In this document: in pieces, positions 28,921-36,192 of the stretch
Layout: each line of letters begins with the position of its first letter
Position numbering within the stretch: the first letter of the stretch is position 1
NCBI RefSeq assembly: GCF_001431415.1
Contig: NZ_LDJI01000042.1
Location: 1-36,216, forward strand
Length of the DNA: 36,216 bases
Direction: 5' to 3'
From: Stenotrophomonas humi
GTDB lineage: Bacteria; Pseudomonadota; Gammaproteobacteria; Xanthomonadales; Xanthomonadaceae
Notes under the pieces: generated by a model
The model's database searches: none
What the model saw: the letters and a program-made list of their open reading frames with translations, nothing else
What the model was told of the DNA's origin: nothing
Translations under genes and position numbers: made by a program

Positions 28921-29721
28921 ATGCGCATCATCAGCTTCAACGCCAACGGCATCCGTTCGGCAACTACCAAGGGTTTCGGCGAGTGGTTCCTGCAGCAACA
29001 GGCCGACGTGCTCTGTATTCAGGAAACCAAGGCACAGGAGTCGCAGCTGACCGATGCACTGTTCCGCCCTGACGGCCACCATTGCTTCTACCGCGATGCC
29101 ATCACCAAGAAGGGCTACAGCGGCGTGTCCATCTGGAGCCGCCGTGAGCCGGACGAGGTACGCACCGGTCTGGGCTGGGCGCCGTTCGACGATGAAGGCC
29201 GCTACATCGAGGCCCGTTTCGGCAATCTGAGCGTGGTGTCGTTCTATATACCGTCCGGTTCCTCGGGCGAGCTGCGCCAGGGCTTCAAGTTCGAGGTCAT
29301 GCAGTGGCTGCGGCCGTTGCTGGACGAATGGCTGGCCAGCGGCCGCGACTACGTGTTGTGCGGGGACTGGAACATCGTGCGCAGCGCGCTGGACATCAAG
29401 AACTGGAAGTCCAACCAGAAGAACTCCGGCTGCCTGCCGGAGGAGCGCGACTGGCTGAATGGGCTGTGCGCCGATCTTCCGGACCAGAGCGATCCGGCCA
29501 GCGGGCGTGGCTGGGTGGACGCCTACCGCGCGCTGAATCCGGAAGGCCAGGACTACACCTGGTGGAGCAACCGCGGCGCGGCCCGCGCCAACAACGTCGG
29601 TTGGCGCATCGACTACCAGTTCGTCACCCCGGGCCTGCGCGACCGCCTGCGCGGCTGCTCGATCTACACCGGCCAGCGTTTCTCTGACCACGCACCGTTC
29701 ACCGTGGACTACGACCTGTGA
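28921..29721 (+). CDS. Exonuclease III family protein (Crc/XthA-like), possibly ampN-like
   Basis: A 266-residue endonuclease/exonuclease/phosphatase-fold protein. Active-site residues of exonuclease III are kept: Asn in FNANGIR, Glu in IQETK, Asp-x-Asn in CGDWNIV, and the catalytic Asp-His in SDHAPF. Its overall sequence pattern (MRIIS start, GLGW, GRYIEARF, PSGSSGE, NVGWRIDYQFVTPGLR) and place beside pyrE resemble pseudomonad Crc, which has lost those residues. It is therefore probably an active AP endonuclease/3'-exonuclease from the Crc branch, but a regulatory role is possible. ATG 28921 is preferred as the family N-terminus. Its stop overlaps the ampG start, so the two form an operon, like the ampN-ampG operon described in S. 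maltophilia; I am not certain that AmpN is this protein. Confidence 0.85.
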   Translation: MRIISFNANGIRSATTKGFGEWFLQQQADVLCIQETKAQESQLTDALFRPDGHHCFYRDAITKKGYSGVSIWSRREPDEVRTGLGWAPFDDEGRYIEARFGNLSVVSFYIPSGSSGELRQGFKFEVMQWLRPLLDEWLASGRDYVLCGDWNIVRSALDIKNWKSNQKNSGCLPEERDWLNGLCADLPDQSDPASGRGWVDAYRALNPEGQDYTWWSNRGAARANNVGWRIDYQFVTPGLRDRLRGCSIYTGQRFSDHAPFTVDYDL

Positions 29722-31244
29722 CCCAAGCCATCGCGGAGACTCCGCGCGGGCTGCAGCGCTTGCGGCGCCTGTTCGTGATCCTGTTGCTGGGCTTTGCGTC
29801 CGGCCTGCCGCTGGCGCTGACCGGTGGGGCGATGCAGGCCTGGTTGACGGTGGACGGGCTGGATCTGGTGACGCTGGGCTTCTTGTCGCTGATCGGCATT
29901 CCCTACACCTTCAAATTCCTGTGGGCGCCGCTGATCGACCGTTTCGATCTGCCGCTGCTGGGCCGCCGACGCGGCTGGATCGTACTGCTGCTGTTCGTGC
30001 TGGGTGCGGCGCTGCTGTTGATGAGCACGCTGTCGCCGGCGCGCAATCTGGCGTTGTTCGCGTCGGTGGCGGTCCTGGTGGCCTGCCTGTCGGCGACGCT
30101 GGACGTGGTGATCGACGCCTATCGCACGGATCTGCTGGAGCCGGCCGAGCGCGGGCTGGGTGGTTCGCTCACGGTGCTGGGTTATCGCCTGGCGATGGTG
30201 TTGTCCGGCGGCATCACCCTGATCTGGGCAGAGCAGTGGCAGAGCTGGCCGCAGGTGTACCGGGTCATGGCCGGACTGTCGGTTGCGGTCGGCGCGCTGG
30301 CGCTGCTGCTGATGCCGCCGCTGCCCGAGCGCTTCAAGGCGCCGGTATCCAAGGCCGGTGGCGAGCTGCGGGGCTTCCTGGCGCTGGTGGTCGGTGTGGG
30401 CGTGGGCGCCTGGTTGGCGCATCAGTTGTTGGTGCTGTTGGGGTTGGACCCGGACAGCAGCGACCGCTGGGTGCGGCTGGTGTTCGTCGTCACCCAGATT
30501 GCCGCGGCCATGATGCTGGGGCTCGGGGTCACCCGTTGGGTACGTTTTGAAACGCTCAATGCCTCGCTGCGCAGCTACTTCAGCATGCGCGGTGCCGGTG
30601 CCTTCCTGGCCCTGGTGGTGCTGTACAAGGTGGGCGATGCGTTCGCGTTGAGCCTGTCCACGCCCTTCCTGCTCAAGGGCATGCATTTCAGCCAGTCGGA
30701 AGTCGGCCTGGCCAACAAGACCATCGGTCTGCTGATGACGATTGTCGGTGCCATCGTCGGCGGCTTCTTCCTGCTGCGTCTACGGCTGTCCACGGCGGTC
30801 ATCGCCTTCGGCGTGCTGCAGCTGGTCTCCAACCTCGGCTTCTACCTGCTCGCACGCGAAGGGGCGGGGGCCTGGGGCACGCTGGACGTGCCGGCCTTCA
30901 ACCTGCTGATCGTGCATCTGGACACGCCCACGCCGATGGACAGCCTGCTGCTGTTCGCGCTGAGCCTGGACAACTTTGCCGGCGGCATGGGCACGGCGGC
31001 GTTCGTGGCCTTGCTCAGCGGCCTGTGCGGCACACGATTCTCGGCCACGCACTACGCGCTGCTATCGGCCTTCGCCACGCTGGGGCGGGTGTTTGTCGGG
31101 CCATTTGCCGGCGTGCTGGCCGATGCCTATGGCTGGAAGGTGTTCTTCCTGGTGTCGGTGGTGGTCGGTATCCCAGGGCTGTTGATGGCTTGGTGGCTGC
31201 GTCGTGAAGTGGACGCCACCACCCAGCTCAACCGGTCAGCCTGA
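29718..31244 (+). CDS. ampG: AmpG-type muropeptide permease (MFS)
   Basis: AmpG imports GlcNAc-anhydroMurNAc muropeptides from the periplasm for recycling; in many Gram-negatives this supplies the signal for beta-lactamase induction. The 508-residue protein begins with RRLFVILLLGFASGLPLALTGGAMQAW and GLVTLGFLSLIGIPYTFKFLWAPLID-like sequence, both typical of AmpG. About 12-14 membrane helices follow, with SATLDVVIDAYRTDLL and DNFAGGMGTAAFVALLSGLC also characteristic. The GTG start (29718) overlaps the preceding stop as GTGA, implying translational coupling. The nearby anmK and M23 peptidase genes belong to the same cell-wall turnover theme. No beta-lactamase or ampR gene is in the window. Confidence 0.92.
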   Translation: MTQAIAETPRGLQRLRRLFVILLLGFASGLPLALTGGAMQAWLTVDGLDLVTLGFLSLIGIPYTFKFLWAPLIDRFDLPLLGRRRGWIVLLLFVLGAALLLMSTLSPARNLALFASVAVLVACLSATLDVVIDAYRTDLLEPAERGLGGSLTVLGYRLAMVLSGGITLIWAEQWQSWPQVYRVMAGLSVAVGALALLLMPPLPERFKAPVSKAGGELRGFLALVVGVGVGAWLAHQLLVLLGLDPDSSDRWVRLVFVVTQIAAAMMLGLGVTRWVRFETLNASLRSYFSMRGAGAFLALVVLYKVGDAFALSLSTPFLLKGMHFSQSEVGLANKTIGLLMTIVGAIVGGFFLLRLRLSTAVIAFGVLQLVSNLGFYLLAREGAGAWGTLDVPAFNLLIVHLDTPTPMDSLLLFALSLDNFAGGMGTAAFVALLSGLCGTRFSATHYALLSAFATLGRVFVGPFAGVLADAYGWKVFFLVSVVVGIPGLLMAWWLRREVDATTQLNRSA

Positions 31245-31250
31245 ATGGCA

Positions 31251-31285
31251 AAAAGGTGGGTGCGATTGAATCCCGCGCCCACCTC
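31251..31285 (-). terminator. Hairpin after ampG, oriented for minus-strand termination
   Basis: An 11-bp stem (one G-T pair) pairs 31255-31265 with 31275-31285. On the minus strand it is followed by TTTTTGCC, so it would stop transcription coming from the right. On the plus strand no T-run follows, though AmpG mRNA would still end in this hairpin. Confidence 0.6.
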
Positions 31286-31323
31286 ACTGATGATGCGGGC
31301 GGGGGATCTACCGGACAGCTGAT

Positions 31324-31560
31324 GTGAATGACATGGCCGACGTGATCTTGCGGGACATCGACCCGCTCTTGCTTGAACGTATCCGCCGCCTTTCCGTGGC
31401 GCGCGGATGGACACGTGAACACACGTGTCTGGCGCTGCTGGAGCAGGGCCTGTTCGCCAGCGAACATGAAGTACGCAACGGCTTCGAGAACGGCGAAGTG
31501 GATGCCCTGGCCGAAGCCATCCAGGCCCTGCGCGCGCTGCCCGCCGGCGACAGCCCGTAA
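31324..31560 (+). CDS. Small ribbon-helix-helix-like protein
   Basis: A 78-residue protein that I do not recognise by name. Residues about 5-42 look like a ribbon-helix-helix DNA-binding unit: a short strand DVILRDI, helix PLLLERIRRLSVARGW, turn, helix TREHTCLALLEQGLF. This is the layout of FitA- and Arc-like repressors and antitoxins. The rest is an acidic helix (NGFENGEVDALAEAIQALRAL). No toxin gene follows, so it is not an obvious toxin-antitoxin pair. Start is uncertain: ATG 31324 or the in-frame ATG 31333 (MADVIL), neither with a good ribosome-binding site. It lies between ampG and a dispersed palindrome. Base use matches its neighbours. Confidence 0.65.
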   Translation: MNDMADVILRDIDPLLLERIRRLSVARGWTREHTCLALLEQGLFASEHEVRNGFENGEVDALAEAIQALRALPAGDSP

Positions 31561-31586
31561 CCGCTAGCAACACCGCATGAAGCAAT

Positions 31587-31630
31587 CCTTCTCCCGTTCA
31601 CGGGAGAAGGTGCCCGCAGGGCGGATGAGG
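31587..31630. repeat. Dispersed palindromic repeat
   Basis: CCTTCTCCCG (31587-31596) pairs with CGGGAGAAGG (31601-31610) and is followed by TGCCCGCAGGGCGGATGAGG. It is nearly identical to the unit at 5070-5112, including the tail, and related to the palindrome at 35764-35786. It lies between the small RHH gene and the end of anmK. Confidence 0.8.
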
Positions 31631-31690
31631 ATGCCTTCCGCCTTTGTGCCTTTGGGAGGCAGTCAAAAGCCCCAGCCAAGGCGGAAACCC

Positions 31691-32815
31691 TCAAGCCAGA
31701 TGGATCGCCCCGAGAATCCGCAGCCCACGCGCACCACTGACACTGGGCAGATTCCCCGGCCTGCCGGCCAGCGTTTCATGCGCCAGCCAGGCAAAGCCCA
31801 TCGCTTCCATGTAATCCGGGTCCAGCCCATGCGCGGCGCTTGAGTCGATCAATACGCCCGGCAAACGTGCCTGCAGACGCCGCAACAACGTTGGATTGCG
31901 CACGCCACCGCCACATGCCAGCACCCGGCGCACGTCCGGCAGATGGGTGAGCAGGGCGTCGGCAACCGTGGCTGCGCTCAATTCCAGCAAGGTGGCCTGC
32001 ACATCGGCCGGCGTCACCGCATCGGCATCGAACTGCGCTTCTACCCATTCCAGATGGAACTGCTCGCGCCCGGTGCTCTTGGGCGGGGGCAGGGCGAACC
32101 ACGGCTCGGCCAGCAACCGTGTCAGCAGTGCTTCGTTCACCCGGCCGCTGGCGGCGAATGCCCCATCGGCGTCGAAGGCATGGCCCAGATGCCGCTGGCA
32201 CCAGCCATCAAGCAGGGCATTGGCCGGGCCGGTATCGAAGCCACGCAGGCTGCCATCACGGCCGATCAAACTCAGGTTGGCAATGCCTCCCAGGTTCAAC
32301 ACCGCGCGGTCTTCATCAGCACTGCCGAGCATCGCCAGATGGAAGGCCGGCATCAGTGGTGCGCCATGCCCGCCCGCAGCCACATCGCGACGGCGGAAAT
32401 CGGCCACCGTGGTGATGCCGGTCAGCTCCGCGATACGGTTGGCGTCACCGATCTGCCAGGTGAATGCAGGTTCGGCCAACGGGCGGTGACGGATGGTCTG
32501 GCCGTGCGAACCAATCGCCTGCACCTGCGTGCGCGGCACACCGGCCTCATCCAGCAACTGGTTGGCGGCGTCGGCAAAGGCGATGCCGACCTGGGCATCC
32601 AGTCGTCCCAGCGCGTCCAGCGATTCGGGCTCGCGGCCTTGGCCAAGCGCGATCAGGGCCTGGCGCGTCGGCGCGTCCCAGGCATAGGTCTGCCCATGCA
32701 CGAAGTGGCACCCGCCTTGTTCCGGAAACTGCACCAGCGCGGCATCGATGCCGTCGGCGCTGGTGCCGGACATCAGGCCAAGGAACAGCGGCAGCTGGGG
32801 ATCGCGTTGCGTCAT
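31691..32815 (-). CDS. anmK: Anhydro-N-acetylmuramic acid kinase
   Basis: AnmK opens the 1,6-anhydro ring and phosphorylates anhydro-MurNAc to MurNAc-6-phosphate, a step in peptidoglycan recycling after AmpG import. The 374-residue hexokinase-fold protein begins with LFLGLMSGTSADGIDAALV (ATP loop). It then shows GSHGQTIRHRP, the DFRRRDVAAGGHGAPLMPAFH substrate/catalytic segment, NLGGIANLS, FDTGPANALLD, and the C-terminal CGGGVRNPTLLRRL and GLDPDYMEAMGFAWLA. The length is normal. It follows the M23 peptidase gene on the same strand, separated by a likely terminator, the same anmK-M23-tyrS order as in pseudomonads. I see no obvious promoter of its own in the 74-base gap. Confidence 0.96.
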   Translation of the reverse strand: MTQRDPQLPLFLGLMSGTSADGIDAALVQFPEQGGCHFVHGQTYAWDAPTRQALIALGQGREPESLDALGRLDAQVGIAFADAANQLLDEAGVPRTQVQAIGSHGQTIRHRPLAEPAFTWQIGDANRIAELTGITTVADFRRRDVAAGGHGAPLMPAFHLAMLGSADEDRAVLNLGGIANLSLIGRDGSLRGFDTGPANALLDGWCQRHLGHAFDADGAFAASGRVNEALLTRLLAEPWFALPPPKSTGREQFHLEWVEAQFDADAVTPADVQATLLELSAATVADALLTHLPDVRRVLACGGGVRNPTLLRRLQARLPGVLIDSSAAHGLDPDYMEAMGFAWLAHETLAGRPGNLPSVSGARGLRILGAIHLA

Positions 32816-32835
32816 GGAGAGGCCTGCAAAGACAA

Positions 32836-32865
32836 CGGGCAGGGAAGCTTCATGCTCCCTGCCCG
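32836..32865 (-). terminator. Terminator or attenuating hairpin between the M23 gene and anmK
   Basis: CGGGCAGGGA (32836-32845) pairs perfectly with TCCCTGCCCG (32856-32865) around a 10-base loop. On the minus strand TTGTCTTTG follows, moderately T-rich. It would end or attenuate the M23 transcript before anmK. Confidence 0.7.
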
Positions 32866-32889
32866 TCGCGTCAACGCATTGTGCTGTGC

Positions 32890-34356
32890 TCAGCCGCGCT
32901 TGCCGGCCGGTGCGGGCGCTGGCGGCGGAGTGACGCTGGCGGTGCGCTTGTCATCCTTCGGCGCGGTGCCGGCATCGGCATAGATCAACTGTTCCATGCC
33001 CTGGATGCGTGCCATCGCCGGCGACGTCTGTGCACGGAACGCGGCCAGCTCGGCGCCCTTGAGCGGCTCCGCCGGCGGCATGGTCACCGACAGCGGATTG
33101 CGGTGCTGGCCGTTGACGCGGAATTCGTAGTGCAGGTGTGGGCCGGTCGCCAGGCCGGTGGAACCGACGTAACCGATGATGTCGCCCTGGTTGACGCGTT
33201 GGCCGGTGCGGTAACCGCCAAAGCGCGACATATGCCCGTACAGCGTTGAATGGCCACGGCCATGGTCCAGGATCACCACATTGCCGTAACCGCGTTGCAC
33301 CCCGGCAAACTGCACGCGCGCATCACCGGCGGCCATGATCGGCGTACCGGTACGCGCGGCGTAATCCACGCCCTTGTGCATGCGCATGGTGCCCAGCACC
33401 GGATGGCGCCGTGAACCGAAGTTGGAACTGAGCCGCGCGAACTGGATCGGCGAGCGGATGAAGCTCTTTTTCAGCGGGCGTCCGTTGAGATCGAAGTATT
33501 CCGACTTGCCGTTGCGCTCGAAACGAAAGCCGGTGTATGTCTTGCCGCCGGTGGTGAACGTCGCCGCCAGCACCTTGCTGGTGTCGATGCGCTCGCCTTC
33601 ACGCCAGGTCTCGTCCATCACCACGCTGAAGCGGTCGCCCTGCTGCAGGTCTTTGGAGAAGTCGATGTCGTACTTGAAGATGTCGTCGGTCATCGTCGCG
33701 ATGGCCGAAGGCGACAGGCCGGCCCTGCGCGCGGCGGCGTAGAGCGAGCTGGTGATTTCACCGCTGGTCACCACGGTACGCGTGCTGGTGGAGCGTTCCA
33801 GCACCTTTTCGCGGATCTGATCTCCTTGCAGCGCCAGCTCCACACGATGGCTGGCATCGCGGTCGAAACGGATGGTGCGCAGCGCACCATTCACTGGCAG
33901 GTCGAACGCGATTTCGGCGCCCGGACGGAGTTTGGTCAGTGCCTCGCGGGTGCCGGGGTGTTCCAGCACCCGGTGCATCACCGTGGCCGGCACGCCGGCC
34001 GCTTCAAACAGGTCGCTCAAGGTCTGGCCGCGCTGCACCCGAAGGATCTGCCAGCTGTCGCCGGGCGTTTCGCCAAGGCGGGCCAGCGACAGGGGCGGCA
34101 ACGGCAGTGCCAGCGTCGAATGCGACGAGGGCAATGATGCGTCAATTGCATTGGAGAAACCGGGGACGATGGTCGCAACCAGCGCGCCGATCGTCACGAA
34201 CAGGCTGGCGTGGATCCAGTGCCGCCGGGTCCAGCGTTCGTTGAACGCAGCCGGCAGATGATGCTTGAGCCTCCGATGCAGGGCGGTGTCGTGCAGGACG
34301 TTGAGTCGTTCCTGGAAGCGCTGCTTGCGCGCCTGGCCATGATCGGATTGTGGCAT
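32890..34356 (-). CDS. M23 family peptidoglycan endopeptidase (MepM-like)
   Basis: A 488-residue membrane-anchored zinc endopeptidase that should cleave peptide cross-links in peptidoglycan. The order is a basic cytoplasmic segment, a membrane helix at about 49-69, and a LysM/OapA-like module (ILRVQRGQTLSDLFEAAGV). A Csd3-like middle domain and the C-terminal peptidase M23 domain follow. Zinc ligands are visible in MHKGVDYAA (HxxxD) and HLHYEF (HxH). The SNFGSRRHPVLG and YGHMSRF motifs are also present. I chose ATG 34356 because a good promoter at 34402-34430 lies upstream of it and inside the longer open frame to 34419. It diverges from tyrS. Active-site residues are complete, unlike EnvC/NlpD-type activators. 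Confidence 0.93.
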   Translation of the reverse strand: MPQSDHGQARKQRFQERLNVLHDTALHRRLKHHLPAAFNERWTRRHWIHASLFVTIGALVATIVPGFSNAIDASLPSSHSTLALPLPPLSLARLGETPGDSWQILRVQRGQTLSDLFEAAGVPATVMHRVLEHPGTREALTKLRPGAEIAFDLPVNGALRTIRFDRDASHRVELALQGDQIREKVLERSTSTRTVVTSGEITSSLYAAARRAGLSPSAIATMTDDIFKYDIDFSKDLQQGDRFSVVMDETWREGERIDTSKVLAATFTTGGKTYTGFRFERNGKSEYFDLNGRPLKKSFIRSPIQFARLSSNFGSRRHPVLGTMRMHKGVDYAARTGTPIMAAGDARVQFAGVQRGYGNVVILDHGRGHSTLYGHMSRFGGYRTGQRVNQGDIIGYVGSTGLATGPHLHYEFRVNGQHRNPLSVTMPPAEPLKGAELAAFRAQTSPAMARIQGMEQLIYADAGTAPKDDKRTASVTPPPAPAPAGKRG

Positions 34357-34397
34357 CGGTCGGTTCTCTGGTCGGCCCGGATCGCGGGCCCAAACGC

Positions 34398-34484
34398 GGT
34401 TAACATAGACACCTATCAATACCGCGTCAAACCATTGAGCCGCATGGCTTTTCGATCGGTTAACGTGGTTAACTTGTACTTAAC
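34398..34484. repeat. Cluster of GGTTAAC motifs in the M23-tyrS spacer
   Basis: GGTTAAC occurs at 34398-34404, 34458-34464 and 34467-34473, with a degenerate ACTTAAC at 34478-34484. GTTAAC is itself palindromic. The first copy overlaps the -10 of the M23 promoter and the others lie upstream of tyrS, so a regulator binding here could affect both genes. No regulator is identified. Confidence 0.5.
34402..34430 (-). promoter_or_regulatory. Sigma70-type promoter of the M23 gene
   Basis: On the minus strand TTGACG (34430-34425), a 17-base spacer and TATGTT (34407-34402) form a near-consensus promoter. Transcription would start near 34395, giving a leader of about 39 bases before ATG 34356. This rules out translation starts further upstream. 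Confidence 0.7.
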
Positions 34485-34523
34485 ACCATTCATGTTTTTG
34501 ACGGCGAAGCCGGGAGTTTTAGC

Positions 34524-35738
34524 GTGTCCTCGATTGATGAAGCCCTTGCCCTGATCGGCCGCGGTGCCGATGAGATCCTCAAAGCGGATGAATTGCGCCA
34601 GCGTCTGGAAAGCGGCCGCCCGCTGCGTGTGAAGGCGGGCTTCGACCCCACCGCGCCCGACCTGCACCTGGGCCACACGGTGCTGTTGAACAAGCTGCGC
34701 CAGTTCCAGGACCTCGGTCATCAGGTGATTTTCCTGATCGGCGACTTCACCGGCATGATCGGTGACCCGTCCGGCAAGAGCCTGACCCGCAAGCCGCTGA
34801 GCAAGGAAGACGTGCTCGCCAACGCCCGCACCTATGAAGAGCAGGTGTTCAAGGTGCTGGACCGCGAGAAGACCGAAGTGCGCTTCAACTCCGAATGGTT
34901 CGGCAAGATGGGCGCGGCCGACATGATCCGCCTGGCCGGCCAGCACACCGTCGCCCGCATGCTCGAGCGCGATGATTTCTCCAAGCGCTATGCCGCCCAG
35001 CAGTCCATCGCCATCCATGAATTCCTCTATCCGCTGGTGCAGGGCTACGACTCGGTGGCGCTGGAAGCGGACGTCGAGCTCGGCGGCACCGACCAGAAGT
35101 TCAATCTGCTGATGGGCCGTGGTCTGCAGGAGCATTACGGCCAGAAGCCGCAGATCGTGCTGACGATGCCGCTGCTGGAAGGCCTGGACGGCGTCAACAA
35201 GATGTCCAAATCGCTGGGTAACTACATCGGCATCAGCGAGCCGGCCATCGACATGGTCACCAAGACCATGAAGGTGGACGACACCTTGATGTGGCGTTGG
35301 ATCGACCTGCTCAGCTTTGACATCTCCATTGCCGAGGCCGCGCAGCTGCGCGCCGACGTGGAAGCCGGCAAGATCAATCCGCGTGAGATCAAGCTGCGCC
35401 TGGCGCGTGAGCTGACCACCCGTTTCCATGATGCTGCTGCAGCCGAGCAGGCCATCGCCGGCTGGAACGCCGCCGTGACCGGGCAGGGCGACATCACCCA
35501 GCTGCCGCTGCAGGAAGTCAGCGTGCCGGTCGAAGGTCTGCGTATTGGCACCCTGCTGACGGCCGCCGGCCTTACGCCCAGCAACTCCGAGGCTTCCCGC
35601 AAGCTCAAGGAGCGCGCAGTGAAGGTCGACGGCGAAGTCGTAGAAGATGCCCAGACCGTCCTGCAGCCGGGTTTTGAAGGCCTGTTGCAGGTAGGCAAGC
35701 GGACCTTCGCCCGTGTCCTGCTGGTAGCAGCGAGCTAA
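34524..35738 (+). CDS. tyrS: Tyrosyl-tRNA synthetase
   Basis: TyrS charges tRNA-Tyr. The 404-residue class I enzyme has the HIGH motif as HLGH (48-51) in DPTAPDLHLGHTVLLNKL, the KMSKS motif intact at 226-230, and a C-terminal S4 RNA-binding domain (SEASRKLKERAVKVDGEVVED). This is the TyrZ-like, about 400-residue type found in pseudomonads rather than the E. coli type. The start is GTG 34524, with GGGAG at 34512-34516. It diverges from the M23 gene. In P. aeruginosa an rRNA operon follows tyrS, and the promoters at the end of this window fit that layout. Confidence 0.97.
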   Translation: MSSIDEALALIGRGADEILKADELRQRLESGRPLRVKAGFDPTAPDLHLGHTVLLNKLRQFQDLGHQVIFLIGDFTGMIGDPSGKSLTRKPLSKEDVLANARTYEEQVFKVLDREKTEVRFNSEWFGKMGAADMIRLAGQHTVARMLERDDFSKRYAAQQSIAIHEFLYPLVQGYDSVALEADVELGGTDQKFNLLMGRGLQEHYGQKPQIVLTMPLLEGLDGVNKMSKSLGNYIGISEPAIDMVTKTMKVDDTLMWRWIDLLSFDISIAEAAQLRADVEAGKINPREIKLRLARELTTRFHDAAAAEQAIAGWNAAVTGQGDITQLPLQEVSVPVEGLRIGTLLTAAGLTPSNSEASRKLKERAVKVDGEVVEDAQTVLQPGFEGLLQVGKRTFARVLLVAAS

Positions 35739-35763
35739 GGCCCAAAGGGCAAGCGAACAGAAG

Positions 35764-35786
35764 CCCCTCTCCCGGCGGGAGAGGGG
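35764..35786. repeat. Palindromic repeat after tyrS
   Basis: CCCCTCTCCCG (35764-35774) and CGGGAGAGGGG (35776-35786) are perfect inverted copies around a single G, followed by TTGGGGAGAGGGTGGGG. It is a variant of the palindromes at 5070 and 31587. No T-run follows, so it is a repeat that may double as a transcript end for tyrS. Confidence 0.7.
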
Positions 35787-36062
35787 TTGGGGAGAGGGTG
35801 GGGTAGGGCGAAGCACTCAGGCTTCAGTGCCGAGGAACACCCAATCAGCATGCTGCTCAAGAAGGCGTTCCGCAGACTAATAAGGTGTGCCGACGCAGTT
35901 CAGGCCCCTCCCTGCGGGCAATGTGCGAAAGTTCGGAAAAATCCGACTGACCCCCTTCACAAAGTCCTCAAACAAGCACATACTTCACCTCCCCCGTCGC
36001 AGGGGTCCTCCAGAGGACGTCAGCGACAGGAAGTTGAAGTTCAACAGCCTCTCAAAAAGGTG
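35787..36062. other. rRNA operon upstream region without a gene
   Basis: I see no gene here: open frames lack ribosome-binding sites and similarity. CCCGTCGCAGGGG and nearby stretches are weak inverted repeats. The part close to 36063 is A+T-richer (CTCTCAAAAAGG), consistent with an upstream promoter element. Confidence 0.5.
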
Positions 36063-36090
36063 TTGACGGAAACGAAAAGCCTGACATAAT
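36063..36090 (+). promoter_or_regulatory. Strong promoter P1, probably of an rRNA operon
   Basis: TTGACG (36063-36068), a 16-base spacer and CATAAT (36085-36090) are followed by a GC-rich AGGCGGCTCGCT discriminator region. The 16-base spacer and GC-rich start region are typical of stringently controlled rRNA promoters. Confidence 0.75.
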
Positions 36091-36164
36091 AGGCGGCTCG
36101 CTTCGACGAAAGACCTTCGGGTTTGCCGCAGAAGCAGCAGCGTCAACCGCCTCGAAATGAGGTG

Positions 36165-36192
36165 TTGACGAAGCGGAAAAGCCGGCTATAAT
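36165..36192 (+). promoter_or_regulatory. Strong promoter P2, probably of an rRNA operon
   Basis: TTGACG (36165-36170), a 16-base spacer and a perfect TATAAT (36187-36192) are followed by GGTCGGCTCGCTACGACGG. The unit repeats P1 102 bases downstream, including the GGTG before the -35 and the CGGCTCGCTnCGACG after the -10. Tandem near-identical promoters after tyrS point to a 16S rRNA leader that begins just past the window. Confidence 0.85.

Noticed and set aside
31324..31690. Toxin-antitoxin pair
   Set aside because: Only the RHH-like protein is present; the bases after it hold a palindromic repeat and the end of anmK, not a toxin gene.
34357..34419. Extra N-terminal 21 codons of the M23 peptidase
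   Set aside because: The segment contains the -10 of the best promoter and lies upstream of its predicted start site.
35787..36089. 100-codon plus-strand open frame before the rRNA-type promoters
   Set aside because: No ribosome-binding site, no similarity, and it runs through promoter P1.
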